A stretch of DNA of 64,000 bases from Oscillospiraceae bacterium (GCA_902798695.1 CADBXK010000002.1:62001-126000), one strand, 5' to 3'. Shown: positions 35,355 to 45,005, counted from the stretch's first letter. The notes: generated by a model from the letters alone, not told the origin. Numbers and translations are program-made.

Positions 35355-36164
35355 ATGAGAAGGACGAAAAAGCGTAGATTAAATCCCAGGGATGCGGCAC
35401 GGCTTAAAAATGGTACTGTGCGTAAGAGACGTAGAAAGAGAAAATATATGCTGTATTATATTTTGATTTTTATTATTTTCGTTACTACAGCAGTTTCTCT
35501 CTCTTTAACTGTGTTTTTTAATATTGATGAGATAGTGGTTTTAAATTCTGGAGTGCATACTACAGATGAAATCACGTCAATAAGCAATGTTAAAATTGGA
35601 GATAATTTGTTAAGGACAAGTTTGAAAAAAATAGAGGATAATATATTAGATGTATGTTTAGATTTTGATAAAGTTAGTGTAAAAAGATCTTTTCCTAATA
35701 AGCTTATTATTGATTGCTTACCGTGTGATGTAAAGTTTTGTTATCAAAAAAATGATGGTATGTATGTTTATGTTTCGAGTTATGGAAGGATTACTGAGAC
35801 TGAACAATCTGCACCTCCGGATAATACATTGGTTTTGAAAATAAATACTGATGTTTTTGAAGATTGTCAGAAAGGACAATATCTAGAATTATCGCAGGAA
35901 GATAAAACCAAAATCAATACATTAATCAATAAGTTAGATAGTATAGACTGTAAAGATATTACTAGGATCGCTTTTGATGAATCTAAAATATATGTCACAT
36001 ATCAAAATAGAATTGTTATTGAAATTCCTGAGATATCTAAAGCAAATTATATGATAGATATGTCTATGAAGATAATTGATGATTATATTGGCATTAATGA
36101 ACATGGGAAAATATTTTTGGATAATTCTAGTCAATCTGTTCATTTTTTGCCGGAAAACATATAA
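35355..36164 (+). CDS. DivIB/FtsQ-type cell division protein
   Basis: A 269-residue bitopic membrane protein: an unusually basic cytoplasmic tail (residues 1-28 rich in Lys/Arg), one transmembrane helix (about 32-54) and an extracytoplasmic POTRA domain starting NIDEIVVLNSGVHTTDEI, then a beta domain. It belongs with FtsL and DivIC in regulating FtsW-FtsI. ATG 35355 is supported by AGGAGA six bases upstream; GTG 35331 has no such site. Position murA-divIB-ftsZ is typical. Confidence 0.87.
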   Translation: MRRTKKRRLNPRDAARLKNGTVRKRRRKRKYMLYYILIFIIFVTTAVSLSLTVFFNIDEIVVLNSGVHTTDEITSISNVKIGDNLLRTSLKKIEDNILDVCLDFDKVSVKRSFPNKLIIDCLPCDVKFCYQKNDGMYVYVSSYGRITETEQSAPPDNTLVLKINTDVFEDCQKGQYLELSQEDKTKINTLINKLDSIDCKDITRIAFDESKIYVTYQNRIVIEIPEISKANYMIDMSMKIIDDYIGINEHGKIFLDNSSQSVHFLPENI

Positions 36165-36502
36165 ATTTATAAAAATGTTAATTTTATGTTAATTTTGTAT
36201 ATAATTTTTAACAAATTTTTTTGTTTTAATTTTGTCGATTAATATAGAGTTATTGACCACACTTGGTGTATAAAATTAGTAAGTTGTACAAATAAATTTA
36301 TAAAAAACTGTTGAAATTATTTTTTTTATATGATAACATTAATTGTGTATAGAATTTAAAATAATTTTGTGTAACTATTTTGTTATAATGCTTGGATTTG
36401 TATATGAAAAATAAATGTTTTTAATATATATATCGTGTATGACTTCGTGTACATAATTACATGTAGTAACGTTGGAATTTAAGTGTATAGGAGGAGACGA
36501 TT
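36165..36502 (+). other. Intergenic region before ftsZ
   Basis: 338 bp, very AT-rich. It holds a tandem 11-bp duplication (36175-36196) and an extended -10 element (TG 36382-36383, TATAAT 36384-36389) with a poor -35, which is the best candidate ftsZ promoter. Other TATAAT-like strings (36200-36205) lack partners. No ORF or terminator is convincing. Confidence 0.4.
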
Positions 36503-37609
36503 TTGAGTAGCATAAATATTATGCATGACGATGATTATGCAGTAAACATTAAAGTAACAGGCGTTGGTGGTGGCGGTGGAAATGCCGTAAATCGTATGGT
36601 AGATTCTGATATGAAGTATGTAGATTTTATAGCTATAAATACAGATAATCAGATTTTGTTTTCTTCTAAGGCTAGTCACAAGGTTGCAATTGGTGCTAAG
36701 ACAACTAAAGGTGATGGAGCAGGAGGAAATCCCGAGGTAGGAGAAGGTGCTGCTGAGGAAAGCAGAGAAGAAATAGCAGCAGCTTTAAAAGGAGCTCAGA
36801 TGTTGTTTATTACAGCTGGTATGGGTGGAGGAACAGGAACTGGGGCGGCCCCTGTTGTTGCACAAATTGCTCGTGAGATGGGAATATTAACTATTGGAGT
36901 TGTTACTAAACCTTTTAATTTTGAAGGTGCTATGCGTATGCGTCAAGCTGAGCAAGGTATAGCTAAATTAAGGGCATGTGTAGATTCTTTAGTTGTTGTT
37001 CCTAATGAAAGACTAAAGATGTTAGAGGATCGTAAAATTACGTTTGCTAATGCGTTCCAAGCTGCGGATGATGTTTTGCAGCAGGGAGTTAAGAGTATTT
37101 CAGAGTTGATAAATACATCTGGATTTATTAACTTGGATTTTGCTGATGTTAGCACAATTATGAAAGATGCAGGATATGCTCATATGGGTGTTGCTAGTGC
37201 TCAAGGGAAGGATAAGGCTATTATCGCTGCTGAAAGTGCAATTTCGAGTCCACTTCTTGAAACATCTATTGATGGGGCAAAAGGGTTAATTATAAATATA
37301 ACTGCTCCTCCAACAATTGAGTTTGATGAAATTGACGCTGCAACTAGTCATATAAGTCAGAGTGTTGATCCTGAAGCTAATATAATATTTGGTGTTGCAT
37401 TTGATGAGAGTTTAGAGGATGAGTTAAAGATAACCGTTATCGCTACTGGTTTTGATACCGAGTTCAAAGATAAGATAAGAAAAACAACCGTTTCAGATGT
37501 TAATCAAGATGACCTAGATGATGTCGATGCTGCTGGTGGATTTGATGATGTTGTGGATGTAGATGATGATTTCACTAAGATATTAGACATTTTTAAGAAT
37601 AAAAACTAA
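36503..37609 (+). CDS. ftsZ: Cell division protein FtsZ
   Basis: The tubulin-like GTPase that forms the Z ring, 368 residues. The G-box [13 protein letters not shown], the tubulin signature [13 protein letters not shown], and the synergy-loop region ([15 protein letters not shown]) are intact. The linker is short and acidic and the end reads [15 protein letters not shown], which differs from the classical IPxFLR tail. The start is TTG 36503 with GGAGGAG six bases upstream; ATG 36521 would lose six residues. ftsA does not precede it. Confidence 0.97.
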   Translation: MSSINIMHDDDYAVNIKVTGVGGGGGNAVNRMVDSDMKYVDFIAINTDNQILFSSKASHKVAIGAKTTKGDGAGGNPEVGEGAAEESREEIAAALKGAQMLFITAGMGGGTGTGAAPVVAQIAREMGILTIGVVTKPFNFEGAMRMRQAEQGIAKLRACVDSLVVVPNERLKMLEDRKITFANAFQAADDVLQQGVKSISELINTSGFINLDFADVSTIMKDAGYAHMGVASAQGKDKAIIAAESAISSPLLETSIDGAKGLIINITAPPTIEFDEIDAATSHISQSVDPEANIIFGVAFDESLEDELKITVIATGFDTEFKDKIRKTTVSDVNQDDLDDVDAAGGFDDVVDVDDDFTKILDIFKNKN

Positions 37610-37796
37610 GTGATTAAGGTTAGAAGATATCCTTTAACACGAGATCTTAATATTACGTTTTTCAAAAATGAAAATGATGAGCGTTGTTGATTTTGAGTTT
37701 GTTTCATTTTGTTTTTGAGATTTATTCATTGAAATTTTTGTAAAAAGTTTGAAGATCTTCTGTTTGAATTGACGGGAGATTTTTGCTTTTTGTTTA

Positions 37797-37824
37797 TTGA
37801 CATATTTAAGATGTTACATACATT
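37797..37824 (+). promoter_or_regulatory. Possible promoter of the DivIVA-like gene
   Basis: TTGACA (37797-37802), 16-bp spacer, TACATT (37819-37824). The rest of the 295-bp gap after ftsZ (37610-37904) shows no clear terminator or ORF. Confidence 0.4.
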
Positions 37825-37904
37825 AATATAATGATTATTTGTAAGGTTTTATTCGCATTTATCAAAAATATATGTTTAATATTATTTGAAAGTGGGATGT
37901 TATT

Positions 37905-38840
37905 ATGGCAGAAGAGCAAAAATTTAGAACGTCGGTTTTTGGTGGGTTTGACAAGAAAAATGTAGTTCAGTATATCACCAATATGATGAAAAAATTTGAT
38001 GTTGAGATTGATTCTTTAAAAAAAGAATATGAAGCTCAAATTAAACAGAAGGATGCTGAAATTTCTGATTATGAATCTAAATATAAGAAGTCATTGATTC
38101 AAATTCAAAATTTGAAAAATAAGATTTCCAAAAATGAAGAGAGTTATCATGAAATAATCGATGAAAAGATAAAGTTACTTGACAAAAAAGAAAATACTAT
38201 ATGTAAAATGAATAAAAAAATCAACAATATGGAAAGTGAAATTGATGAGTTAAAAAATGAAGATGAAAAGATTGAAAATAAAATTAAACAAGCAGAAATG
38301 GTTGCTAAGAGTCGTGTTAATAAGATTGTAAAGCATGCTAAACGAAAAATAGAAGAAGAATATAGAGAACATGTTGAGTTAGCTGACAAGGAAAGCCGAT
38401 CGTTAAGAAAAAAAGCAAGAGAAGAAGCATCTAGAATTTTGAAAAATGCAGCTGATAGGGCATATATGGTTACTATGGAGTCTAAAGAAGAAACTCAAAG
38501 ATTGGTTGAGGCGGCTCAATCTAAAGCTGATGGAATCATCGCTGCTGCTAATATTGTTGTTGAAAAAATGCTCAAAAATAGCGCAAGGGCAGTTATTGAG
38601 GGAGCAGAAGCTTTTGACGTGGGTGAAGTTAATGTGAATTTTGATGAAGATTTATTAAAAGAAAAAATAGACAGTGAAGTTTTTAATGCAAGTAAAAAAT
38701 TGAATAATGAAGAGAATAAATATAAAAATGATAACGATCATGAAACAGTTGGTGATTTAAAAAATAGATCTATAGCAAGTTATGCTAAAAAATATAAGAA
38801 AGCTGTAAATGATGTTTTAAAATCTAAAAAGAAGGATTAG
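37905..38840 (+). CDS. DivIVA-like coiled-coil protein
   Basis: A 311-residue, highly charged protein. The N-terminus FRTSVFGGFDKKNVVQYITNM resembles the DivIVA lipid-binding start (a GYDxxxVDxFI-type segment). Most of residues 30-215 is predicted coiled coil (KQKDAEISDYESKYKK and later EEEYREHVELADKESRSLRKKA). DivIVA proteins bind curved membrane at septa and poles and recruit partners; the place right after ftsZ fits a division role. The exact function in this organism is inferred. A lysine-rich tail ends the protein. Confidence 0.75.
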   Translation: MAEEQKFRTSVFGGFDKKNVVQYITNMMKKFDVEIDSLKKEYEAQIKQKDAEISDYESKYKKSLIQIQNLKNKISKNEESYHEIIDEKIKLLDKKENTICKMNKKINNMESEIDELKNEDEKIENKIKQAEMVAKSRVNKIVKHAKRKIEEEYREHVELADKESRSLRKKAREEASRILKNAADRAYMVTMESKEETQRLVEAAQSKADGIIAAANIVVEKMLKNSARAVIEGAEAFDVGEVNVNFDEDLLKEKIDSEVFNASKKLNNEENKYKNDNDHETVGDLKNRSIASYAKKYKKAVNDVLKSKKKD

Positions 38841-38878
38841 GTGTTTTAATATTTTTAAATTCGGTTGGTGGTGTTATT

Positions 38879-39787
38879 TTGTCGCAAGAATTTTTGGATG
38901 GTAAGGTATTTGAATCTGAATTGTTGGAAACCTTAATGACCAAAATGTCTAAGTTGTCTAGATGTCAGAAAAAAATATCCAATTATGTAATGAATAATTA
39001 TGATAAGGCAGCTTTTATGACTGCGGCTAAACTTAGTAGAGCGGTTGGAGTTAGTGAGGCAACTGTTGTTAGATTTGCAGTGGAAATAGGATTTAGTGGA
39101 TATCCGGCATTTCAAAAGTCACTTAGAGAAATTATTCAAAATAAGCTTACTACTGTTGAGAGATTGCGTGTTGCTGATGATCAAATTGGCGAAGGAGAAG
39201 ATGTTTTATCTAAAGTGCTAAATTTGGATATAGCTAAAATTAAAAAGACTTTGGATGTAGTTTCTGGTGAGGATTTTAAAAGATCGGTTGATTATATAGT
39301 AAATTCTAGTAAAATATATATCATTGGAACGGGAAGTGCTTCTGTATTAGCTAATTTTATGAATTTTTACTTTGAGTATATGTTTGATGATGTTGAGGTT
39401 ATATATACTAAGAGTAAAAGCGAAATGTTTGAAAAAATATTGAATATAAAGAAGGGAGACGTATTAATAGGAATTAGTTTTCCAAGATATTCTAGCAATA
39501 CAGTGCAAGCTTTTCATTATGCTCACAGCAATTGTGCTAAGACTATTGCCATTACTGATAGCATGGGTTCACCTTTAATAAGTGAGGCTGATTCTGTGCT
39601 TTTAGCACAAAGTGATATGATTTCTTTTATTGATGGTTTGGTTGCGCCATTGTCGTTAGTTAATGCTTTGGTTGTTGCTGTGGGATTTCGTAAAAAATTT
39701 GAAATATCTCAGACTTTTCAAAAATTAGAGCATATTTGGGAAGAGTATAAAGTTTTTGAAGGGTCTAGATTGAAAAAGGGAAAATAA
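38879..39787 (+). CDS. MurR/RpiR family transcriptional regulator
   Basis: A 302-residue regulator. An N-terminal HTH_6 domain (about 15-90: AAKLSRAVGVSEATVVRFA) precedes a SIS sugar-phosphate binding domain (about 130-265: IYIIGTGSASVLANF, ISFPRYSSNTVQ). Family members sense phosphosugars such as MurNAc-6-P or ribose-5-P. The start is TTG 38879 with GGTGGTG upstream. The next gene starts one base after its stop, so they share a transcript. The target genes are unknown. Confidence 0.88.
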   Translation: MSQEFLDGKVFESELLETLMTKMSKLSRCQKKISNYVMNNYDKAAFMTAAKLSRAVGVSEATVVRFAVEIGFSGYPAFQKSLREIIQNKLTTVERLRVADDQIGEGEDVLSKVLNLDIAKIKKTLDVVSGEDFKRSVDYIVNSSKIYIIGTGSASVLANFMNFYFEYMFDDVEVIYTKSKSEMFEKILNIKKGDVLIGISFPRYSSNTVQAFHYAHSNCAKTIAITDSMGSPLISEADSVLLAQSDMISFIDGLVAPLSLVNALVVAVGFRKKFEISQTFQKLEHIWEEYKVFEGSRLKKGK

Positions 39788-41032
39788 ATGATTGATGTAA
39801 TTGTAATTGGAGGAGGAGCTTCTGGATTATTAGCTGCTGGTCGTTTGGCTAGTTCTGGAGCTAGGGTTGTTCTTTTAGAAAAAAATGATATAGTTGGAAA
39901 GAAATTGTTAATAACAGGTAAGGGTAGGTGCAATGTAACTAATAAGTGCGATGTTGCTGGTGTCATTAAAAATGTTGTTATTAACGGTAATTTTTTATAT
40001 AGTTCATTGTACAGATTTTCTCCAGATGATGTTATTGATTTTTTTGAATCACGAGGAGTTAATTTAAAGGTTGAGAGAGGAAATAGAGTGTTTCCGGTCT
40101 CGGATAAAGCATCTGATATTGTTAAAGCACTTTTGAATTTTTGTAAGGACTGTGGAGTAAAAATTTTAAATAAGGCTGTATATGATCTTATATATGAAGG
40201 CGAAAGTGTTGTTGGTGTTAAGTTGAAAAACCAAGTAATTCTTTGTAAAAATGTTATTGTCGCCACTGGAGGAATGTCTTATCCACAGACTGGTTCAACT
40301 GGAGATGGTTATGCTTGGGCAAAAAAAGCAGGACACAAAATATCAAAAATATTGCCTTCTTTAGTTCCTATAATTACTGTTGAAAAATGGCCCACACTTG
40401 CACAAGGGTTGTCTTTAAAAAATGTTAAGTTAACTGTTATAGAAAAAGATAAGAGCATTTTTTCTGAGCAAGGAGAAATGCTATTTACGCATTTTGGAAT
40501 ATCTGGACCATTAGTATTGAGTGCATCTTCGCATATTAGAAATATTGAAAATGAAAAGTATAAAATTATTTTAGATTTGAAGCCTGCTTTAGATTATAAT
40601 AAACTAAATAATCGGATTGTTAGAGAAATTTCAAAATTTCCTAATTATGATATGATTAATATATTGAGAAAGTTGCTTCCTGCTAAACTTGTTGAACCGA
40701 TTTTTTCTATGTTAAAATTAAATGATGGTTTTAAAGCAAATCAATTTAGCAAGGAACAAAGAAAACATTTAGTAGAGCTATTGAAAAATTTAACGTTAAC
40801 AGTTAAATCTTTTAGATCGGTTAAATATGCAATAATCACTTCTGGTGGAATTGATGTTAGTGAAATTAACCCCAAGACTATGGAAAGCAAGCTAAAAAAT
40901 GGACTTTATTTTATTGGGGAAATATTAAATGTTGATGGATATACAGGTGGGTTTAATTTGCAAATAGCTTGGTCTACTGCTGTTGCAGCGGCTGATGCAA
41001 TTGCGTCAAAATTGAAACGAGGGGATAATTAA
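39788..41032 (+). CDS. BaiN/HI0933-family FAD-dependent flavoprotein
   Basis: A 414-residue flavoprotein of the HI0933/YhiN/BaiN family. The dinucleotide loop GGGASGLLAAG is at residues 8-18, then GKKLLITGKGRCNVTN, VIVATGGMSYPQTGSTGDGY and C-terminal TSGGIDVSEINP with GEILNVDGYTGGFNLQIAWSTA. Members are widespread; some are bile-acid reductases but most have no proven substrate, so only the cofactor can be stated. It abuts the regulator gene before it and cmk after it. Confidence 0.88.
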   Translation: MIDVIVIGGGASGLLAAGRLASSGARVVLLEKNDIVGKKLLITGKGRCNVTNKCDVAGVIKNVVINGNFLYSSLYRFSPDDVIDFFESRGVNLKVERGNRVFPVSDKASDIVKALLNFCKDCGVKILNKAVYDLIYEGESVVGVKLKNQVILCKNVIVATGGMSYPQTGSTGDGYAWAKKAGHKISKILPSLVPIITVEKWPTLAQGLSLKNVKLTVIEKDKSIFSEQGEMLFTHFGISGPLVLSASSHIRNIENEKYKIILDLKPALDYNKLNNRIVREISKFPNYDMINILRKLLPAKLVEPIFSMLKLNDGFKANQFSKEQRKHLVELLKNLTLTVKSFRSVKYAIITSGGIDVSEINPKTMESKLKNGLYFIGEILNVDGYTGGFNLQIAWSTAVAAADAIASKLKRGDN

Positions 41033-41710
41033 GTGAATAATATAGCGATAGATGGACCTGCTGGAGCAGGAAAAAGTACAATTGCAAAGAAAGTTGCTGA
41101 GAAACTTGGAATAGTTTATGTGGACACGGGAGCTTTGTATAGGGTTGTTGGGCTACATATGTTAAACAAGAAAATTGATTTGCGTGATTCAAATAGTGTA
41201 GTTTGTGAATTGAAAAATTGCAAAATATCTATGAATTATGTTGATGGAATACAGAAAATGTTTCTTTGTGGACAAGATGTTACAAATTTAATTAGAACAG
41301 ATGATGTTTCTATGGCGGCATCGACCGTTTCTGCAATACCTAAAGTAAGAGAGTTTTTGTTAGATTTGCAGAGAAACATTGGTAAGAATCAAGATATAAT
41401 AATGGACGGAAGAGATATAGGAACTGTTGTTTTGCCGGATGCTGCTGTTAAAATTTTTCTTACAGCATCAATTAACCTGAGGGCAAAACGTAGGTATGAT
41501 CAATTAATTGCTAGTGGAGAAAATGTTGTTTTTGAAAATGTTTTGAGTGAGATGAAAAAACGTGATTTGCAGGATATGAATAGAAAAATTGCACCTTTGA
41601 AACAAGCTGAAGATGCCGTGTTATTAGATACTTCTAATTTGTCGTTAGAGGAATCGATTGAAAATGTTTTAAAAATTATAAATAGTAATGGAGTTGAGAT
41701 AAACAAGTGA
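41033..41710 (+). CDS. cmk: Cytidylate kinase
   Basis: Phosphorylates CMP and dCMP with ATP. It is 225 residues with P-loop GPAGAGKSTIAKK at about 7-19, VDTGALYR for CMP binding, and MDGRDIGTVVLP. GTG 41033 immediately follows the stop of the flavoprotein gene, and its own stop overlaps plsC (GTGA). cmk-plsC-ispH-rpsA is a conserved clostridial gene order. Confidence 0.95.
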   Translation: MNNIAIDGPAGAGKSTIAKKVAEKLGIVYVDTGALYRVVGLHMLNKKIDLRDSNSVVCELKNCKISMNYVDGIQKMFLCGQDVTNLIRTDDVSMAASTVSAIPKVREFLLDLQRNIGKNQDIIMDGRDIGTVVLPDAAVKIFLTASINLRAKRRYDQLIASGENVVFENVLSEMKKRDLQDMNRKIAPLKQAEDAVLLDTSNLSLEESIENVLKIINSNGVEINK

Positions 41711-42333
41711 GTTTTTACAATTTTGCTCGAAATGTTTGTTCTGTTTTGTTTAAAATGTATTTTAAATTGCATGTAAAGGGTGCTGATAATGTTCCCCCTT
41801 CGGGAGAGGGAATTATACTAGTATCTAATCATCAATCGAATTTAGATCCAGTTATATTAGGACTTGGAGTTAAAAACAGAAAATTATTTTTTATGGCTAA
41901 GCAGGAATTATTTAAAGTTCCTATTTTGTCTCCAATAATAAAAAAATTGGGAGCGTTTCCTGTTAATAGGGGCAGTAAAGATCTTGACGCTATAAAAAAG
42001 GCGGAGGAGATAGTGAATAGTGGTAGAATTTTGGCTATGTTTCCAGAAGGAGGAAGATCTAAAACGGGAAAATTGTTAAGGCCAAAAGTGGGTGCAACAA
42101 AAATAGCTATTTCTACTGGGAAAAATTTGCTTCCGTGTTCTATATGTTATTCGAGTAAACGCTTTAGAGCTAATGTCTATGTTGAATATGGAAAACCTGT
42201 TAGTGTTGAGAAAATAATGGATAGTCTTAATATTACAAATGATGAATTAAATTCTAAAAATTTAAAAGTGATTGCAGAAAAATCTTGGGAAAAAGTTTCT
42301 GAAATTTATAATTTACAGCGAGAGGAAATATAA
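41707..42333 (+). CDS. plsC: 1-acyl-sn-glycerol-3-phosphate acyltransferase
   Basis: Makes phosphatidic acid by acylating lysophosphatidic acid at the membrane. It is 208 residues with the catalytic HX4D motif (SNHQSNLDP), the glycerol-phosphate binding FPEGGRSKTG block and a hydrophobic N-terminal stretch. The GTG start overlaps the cmk stop, and the following ispH-rpsA gene begins one base after its stop. Confidence 0.92.
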   Translation: MSFYNFARNVCSVLFKMYFKLHVKGADNVPPSGEGIILVSNHQSNLDPVILGLGVKNRKLFFMAKQELFKVPILSPIIKKLGAFPVNRGSKDLDAIKKAEEIVNSGRILAMFPEGGRSKTGKLLRPKVGATKIAISTGKNLLPCSICYSSKRFRANVYVEYGKPVSVEKIMDSLNITNDELNSKNLKVIAEKSWEKVSEIYNLQREEI

Positions 42334-44352
42334 ATGATAAGAGTTGCTAAAACTGCCGGTTTTTGTTTTGGAGTGGATAGAGGTGTCAAAATTGTATATG
42401 ATCTTGTAGAGCAGGGAAAGAAAGTTTGCACATTAGGACCAATTATTCATAATCCTCAAGTTGTAGATGATTTAAAAAAACGTGGTGTAAGAATCGTTAA
42501 GAGTCCTGAAGAAGCAGAGGTGGATGAGACTCTTGTTATAAGGTCTCATGGAGTAAAACCTGAAATATATGGTTATATAAATAATGCCGGAATTAATTTT
42601 GAAGATGCAACTTGTCCATTTGTTAAAAAGATACACAATATTGTAAAAAAAGAATCTTCAAAAGGGAAAATTGTGTTAATAGCGGGTAATTTGGATCATC
42701 CGGAAGTTGATGGTATAAAAGGATATTGTCAGCAAGACGCATATGTGTTTTCAACATTGGATGAGTTGAAAACTTTATTTAAAAACCATAAAAACTTTGT
42801 TGAAAGTGCACTAATTTTAGTTGCACAAACCACATTCAATTTGCTATTATGGCGAAAATGTGTCAATTTTGTTAACAAACTATGTACAAACATAAAAATA
42901 TTTGATACAATATGCAATGCAACGAGTATTAGGCAAAAAGAGGCAGTATCTTTAGCTGATGACTCGGATTTATTAATTGTAGTTGGTGGGAAATGTAGTT
43001 CAAATACAAGGAAATTGTTTGATTTATGTGATGAAAAATGTAAAACTTTATTAATTGAAACTGCGAGTGAACTTCGTGATTGTGTTTTAACTCCTTTACC
43101 ACTGAAGATTGGCATAACGGCTGGTGCGTCGACGCCAGCTCACATTATAGAGGAGGTTCATGAAGTTATGAGCAATAAAATAAATGAAGAGACCAGTAGT
43201 TCAAATGAGATGAGCTTTGCGGAGTTATTTGAACAATCCGGTCAGCAGGCTGTTTACAAGGTCGGGAAAAAAGTTAAGGGTATTGTTACAGCTATTTCTA
43301 AGAATGAAGTACAGGTTGATATTGGAGGAAAACAAGCTGGAGTGATTCCGGTTTCTGAAATTTCAGCAGATAGTTCTGTTAAAGCTGAGGATATACTCAA
43401 AAAAGGCGATGAGGTTGATTTAATAGTAACTAAAGTTAGTGATCAGGATGGAATAGTTACTTTGTCTAAGAAGCGCTATGATGCTGAAAAAGGCTATGAT
43501 ATGATTTTGGAAGCTAAAGATCAAGATAAGGTTTTGAATGGAACAATAACTGATTCTGTTAGAGGTGGAGTGTTAGCTGTTACATGTGGAGTAAAAGTTT
43601 TTATTCCTATTTCTCAGTTATCAGATCACAGAATCGAAGATACAACAGAGTTTGTTGGAAAGAGTGTTGATTTTAAAATAATCGATGTTAACCCAAGTAA
43701 GCGCAGAGCAGTTGCTTCAGTTCGTAAATTATTGAACGAGTTAAAGCAGGTTGAAGTAGAAAAGCTTTGGGATGAAATCAAAGAAGGAGATATTCGTACA
43801 GGAACTGTTAAGTCTATAACGAACTATGGAGTTTTCGTAGATCTTGGTGGAATTGATGGAATGATTCATGTTACTGAGCTTTCATGGGTTAAAGTTAAAC
43901 ATCCTTCTGACATTGTTAGTGTTGGAGATAGGGTTGAGGTTACAGTTAAAGATTTGGATAGAGAACATAATAGAATTTCTCTTTCATATCGTAAGGCTGA
44001 AGAGGATCCTTGGCGTATATTTACTGATAAATATTCAGTTGGTCAGGTTTTAGATGTTAAAGTTTTTTCTATAAAACAGTTTGGTGCTTTTGTAGAAATT
44101 ATGCCTGGAGTTGATGGTTTAATACACATTTCGCAAATTTCTAATAGAAGAATAGATAAGATTTCTGATGCTTTATCTGTTGGAGATGTTGTTAAAGCTC
44201 AAATTACGGATATTGACTACGATGCAAAAAGAGTTAGTCTTTCTATGAAAGTTCTTTTGGAAGATGCAGAAAATGAAGAACAACAAAAAAATTTAGAATC
44301 TGTTAATAATATTGAAGGTGTTGAAATCAATGTTGATGCAGTTTCTAAATAG
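42334..44352 (+). CDS. ispH-rpsA: IspH (HMBPP reductase) fused to ribosomal protein S1
   Basis: A 672-residue bifunctional protein. Residues 1 to about 285 are IspH, the last MEP-pathway step (HMBPP to IPP/DMAPP); the three [4Fe-4S] cysteines are C11 (GFCFGVDR), C94 (DATCPFVKK) and C194 (TICNATSIRQ). After a short linker, residues about 308-645 hold four S1 OB-folds (KGIVTAISKNEVQVDIGGKQ; NGTITDSVRGGVLAV; RTGTVKSITNYGVFVDLGG; LDVKVFSIKQFGAFVEI). This fusion is known from Clostridia. The frame is continuous, so it is a real fusion, although AGGAGG at 43151-43156 before ATG 43168 could allow S1 to start internally. Confidence 0.95.
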   Translation: MIRVAKTAGFCFGVDRGVKIVYDLVEQGKKVCTLGPIIHNPQVVDDLKKRGVRIVKSPEEAEVDETLVIRSHGVKPEIYGYINNAGINFEDATCPFVKKIHNIVKKESSKGKIVLIAGNLDHPEVDGIKGYCQQDAYVFSTLDELKTLFKNHKNFVESALILVAQTTFNLLLWRKCVNFVNKLCTNIKIFDTICNATSIRQKEAVSLADDSDLLIVVGGKCSSNTRKLFDLCDEKCKTLLIETASELRDCVLTPLPLKIGITAGASTPAHIIEEVHEVMSNKINEETSSSNEMSFAELFEQSGQQAVYKVGKKVKGIVTAISKNEVQVDIGGKQAGVIPVSEISADSSVKAEDILKKGDEVDLIVTKVSDQDGIVTLSKKRYDAEKGYDMILEAKDQDKVLNGTITDSVRGGVLAVTCGVKVFIPISQLSDHRIEDTTEFVGKSVDFKIIDVNPSKRRAVASVRKLLNELKQVEVEKLWDEIKEGDIRTGTVKSITNYGVFVDLGGIDGMIHVTELSWVKVKHPSDIVSVGDRVEVTVKDLDREHNRISLSYRKAEEDPWRIFTDKYSVGQVLDVKVFSIKQFGAFVEIMPGVDGLIHISQISNRRIDKISDALSVGDVVKAQITDIDYDAKRVSLSMKVLLEDAENEEQQKNLESVNNIEGVEINVDAVSK

Positions 44353-44382
44353 TAGAAGTTTTACTTAGATATATTATTTTTT

Positions 44383-44415
44383 ACCATTTTGTTCATGTGA
44401 TGTGAGCAAAATGGT
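44383..44415 (+). terminator. Probable terminator after ispH-rpsA
   Basis: Arms 44383-44395 and 44403-44415 give a 13-bp stem with one wobble and a 7-base loop. The tail (GGTTTGCTTT) is a weak U-run, so read-through into the next gene is likely. Confidence 0.55.
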
Positions 44416-44450
44416 GGTTTGCTTTAAAGGAAAAAAGGGAGATTTTAATT

Positions 44451-44999
44451 GTGAATGTTGTTAAATTGTTTCGAGAATCGGCGCTCGAATTTAAAAGTGT
44501 AAAAAATTTATGTGTTATATCATTACTATTGGCGTTGAGAGTTTGTTTAAATTTTTTTACAATACCTATCTCTGATTTATGTCATGTGTCTTTTTTGTTT
44601 ATTGTTATGGGAGTTATTGGAGGAATGTATGGTCCTTTTGTAGGAGCTGTATGTGGTGCAGTGGGAGATATTTTGTGCTACATTGTTCATCCTATGGGAG
44701 GCTTTTTTATTGGATTTACTTTTAGTGCAGCGATTGCTGGGATTTTATATGGTTTAGTATTATACAAAAATAAGTTTCGTGTTTCTAAAATAATTTTTGC
44801 AGAAATATTGGTTGATGTTGTAATTAATGTTTTACTAAATACACTTTGGATAAGCATGCTATATGGAAGTGGATTTTTAGAATTATTGATTACTGTTAGA
44901 ATACCGAAAAATTTAATTACAATACCATTGAGTGTTGGTATCTTTATTGCATTTTCTCCATTAATTAATAAAGTGGTAAATAGAAATATAAAAAAATAA
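44451..44999 (+). CDS. ECF transporter S component, FolT-like
   Basis: A 182-residue membrane protein with about six transmembrane helices, matching the folate-type S-component family: SVKNLCVISLLLALRVCLN at the start, then GMYGPFVGAVCGAVGDIL and HPMGGFFIGFTFSAAIAGI. S components capture a vitamin and dock to a shared EcfAA'T module, which is not in this window. Folate is the likely substrate by family but not proven. GTG start with AGGGAGA upstream. A strong terminator follows its stop by 7 bases. Confidence 0.82.
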   Translation: MNVVKLFRESALEFKSVKNLCVISLLLALRVCLNFFTIPISDLCHVSFLFIVMGVIGGMYGPFVGAVCGAVGDILCYIVHPMGGFFIGFTFSAAIAGILYGLVLYKNKFRVSKIIFAEILVDVVINVLLNTLWISMLYGSGFLELLITVRIPKNLITIPLSVGIFIAFSPLINKVVNRNIKK

Positions 45000-45005
45000 T
45001 TTTTG

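Noticed and set aside
36175..36196. Tandem 11-bp duplication after divIB as a possible binding site
   Set aside because: Only two copies of a low-complexity AT string; too weak to call an operator.
39718..40266. 182-codon open frame on the minus strand
   Set aside because: It lies antisense over the end of the RpiR gene and the start of the flavoprotein gene, both well supported; its composition is a reverse-frame echo and it resembles no family.
44353..44450. Possible tetrahydrofolate riboswitch before the FolT-like gene
   Set aside because: The 98-bp gap is filled by a terminator-like hairpin and shows none of the conserved THF-riboswitch core.
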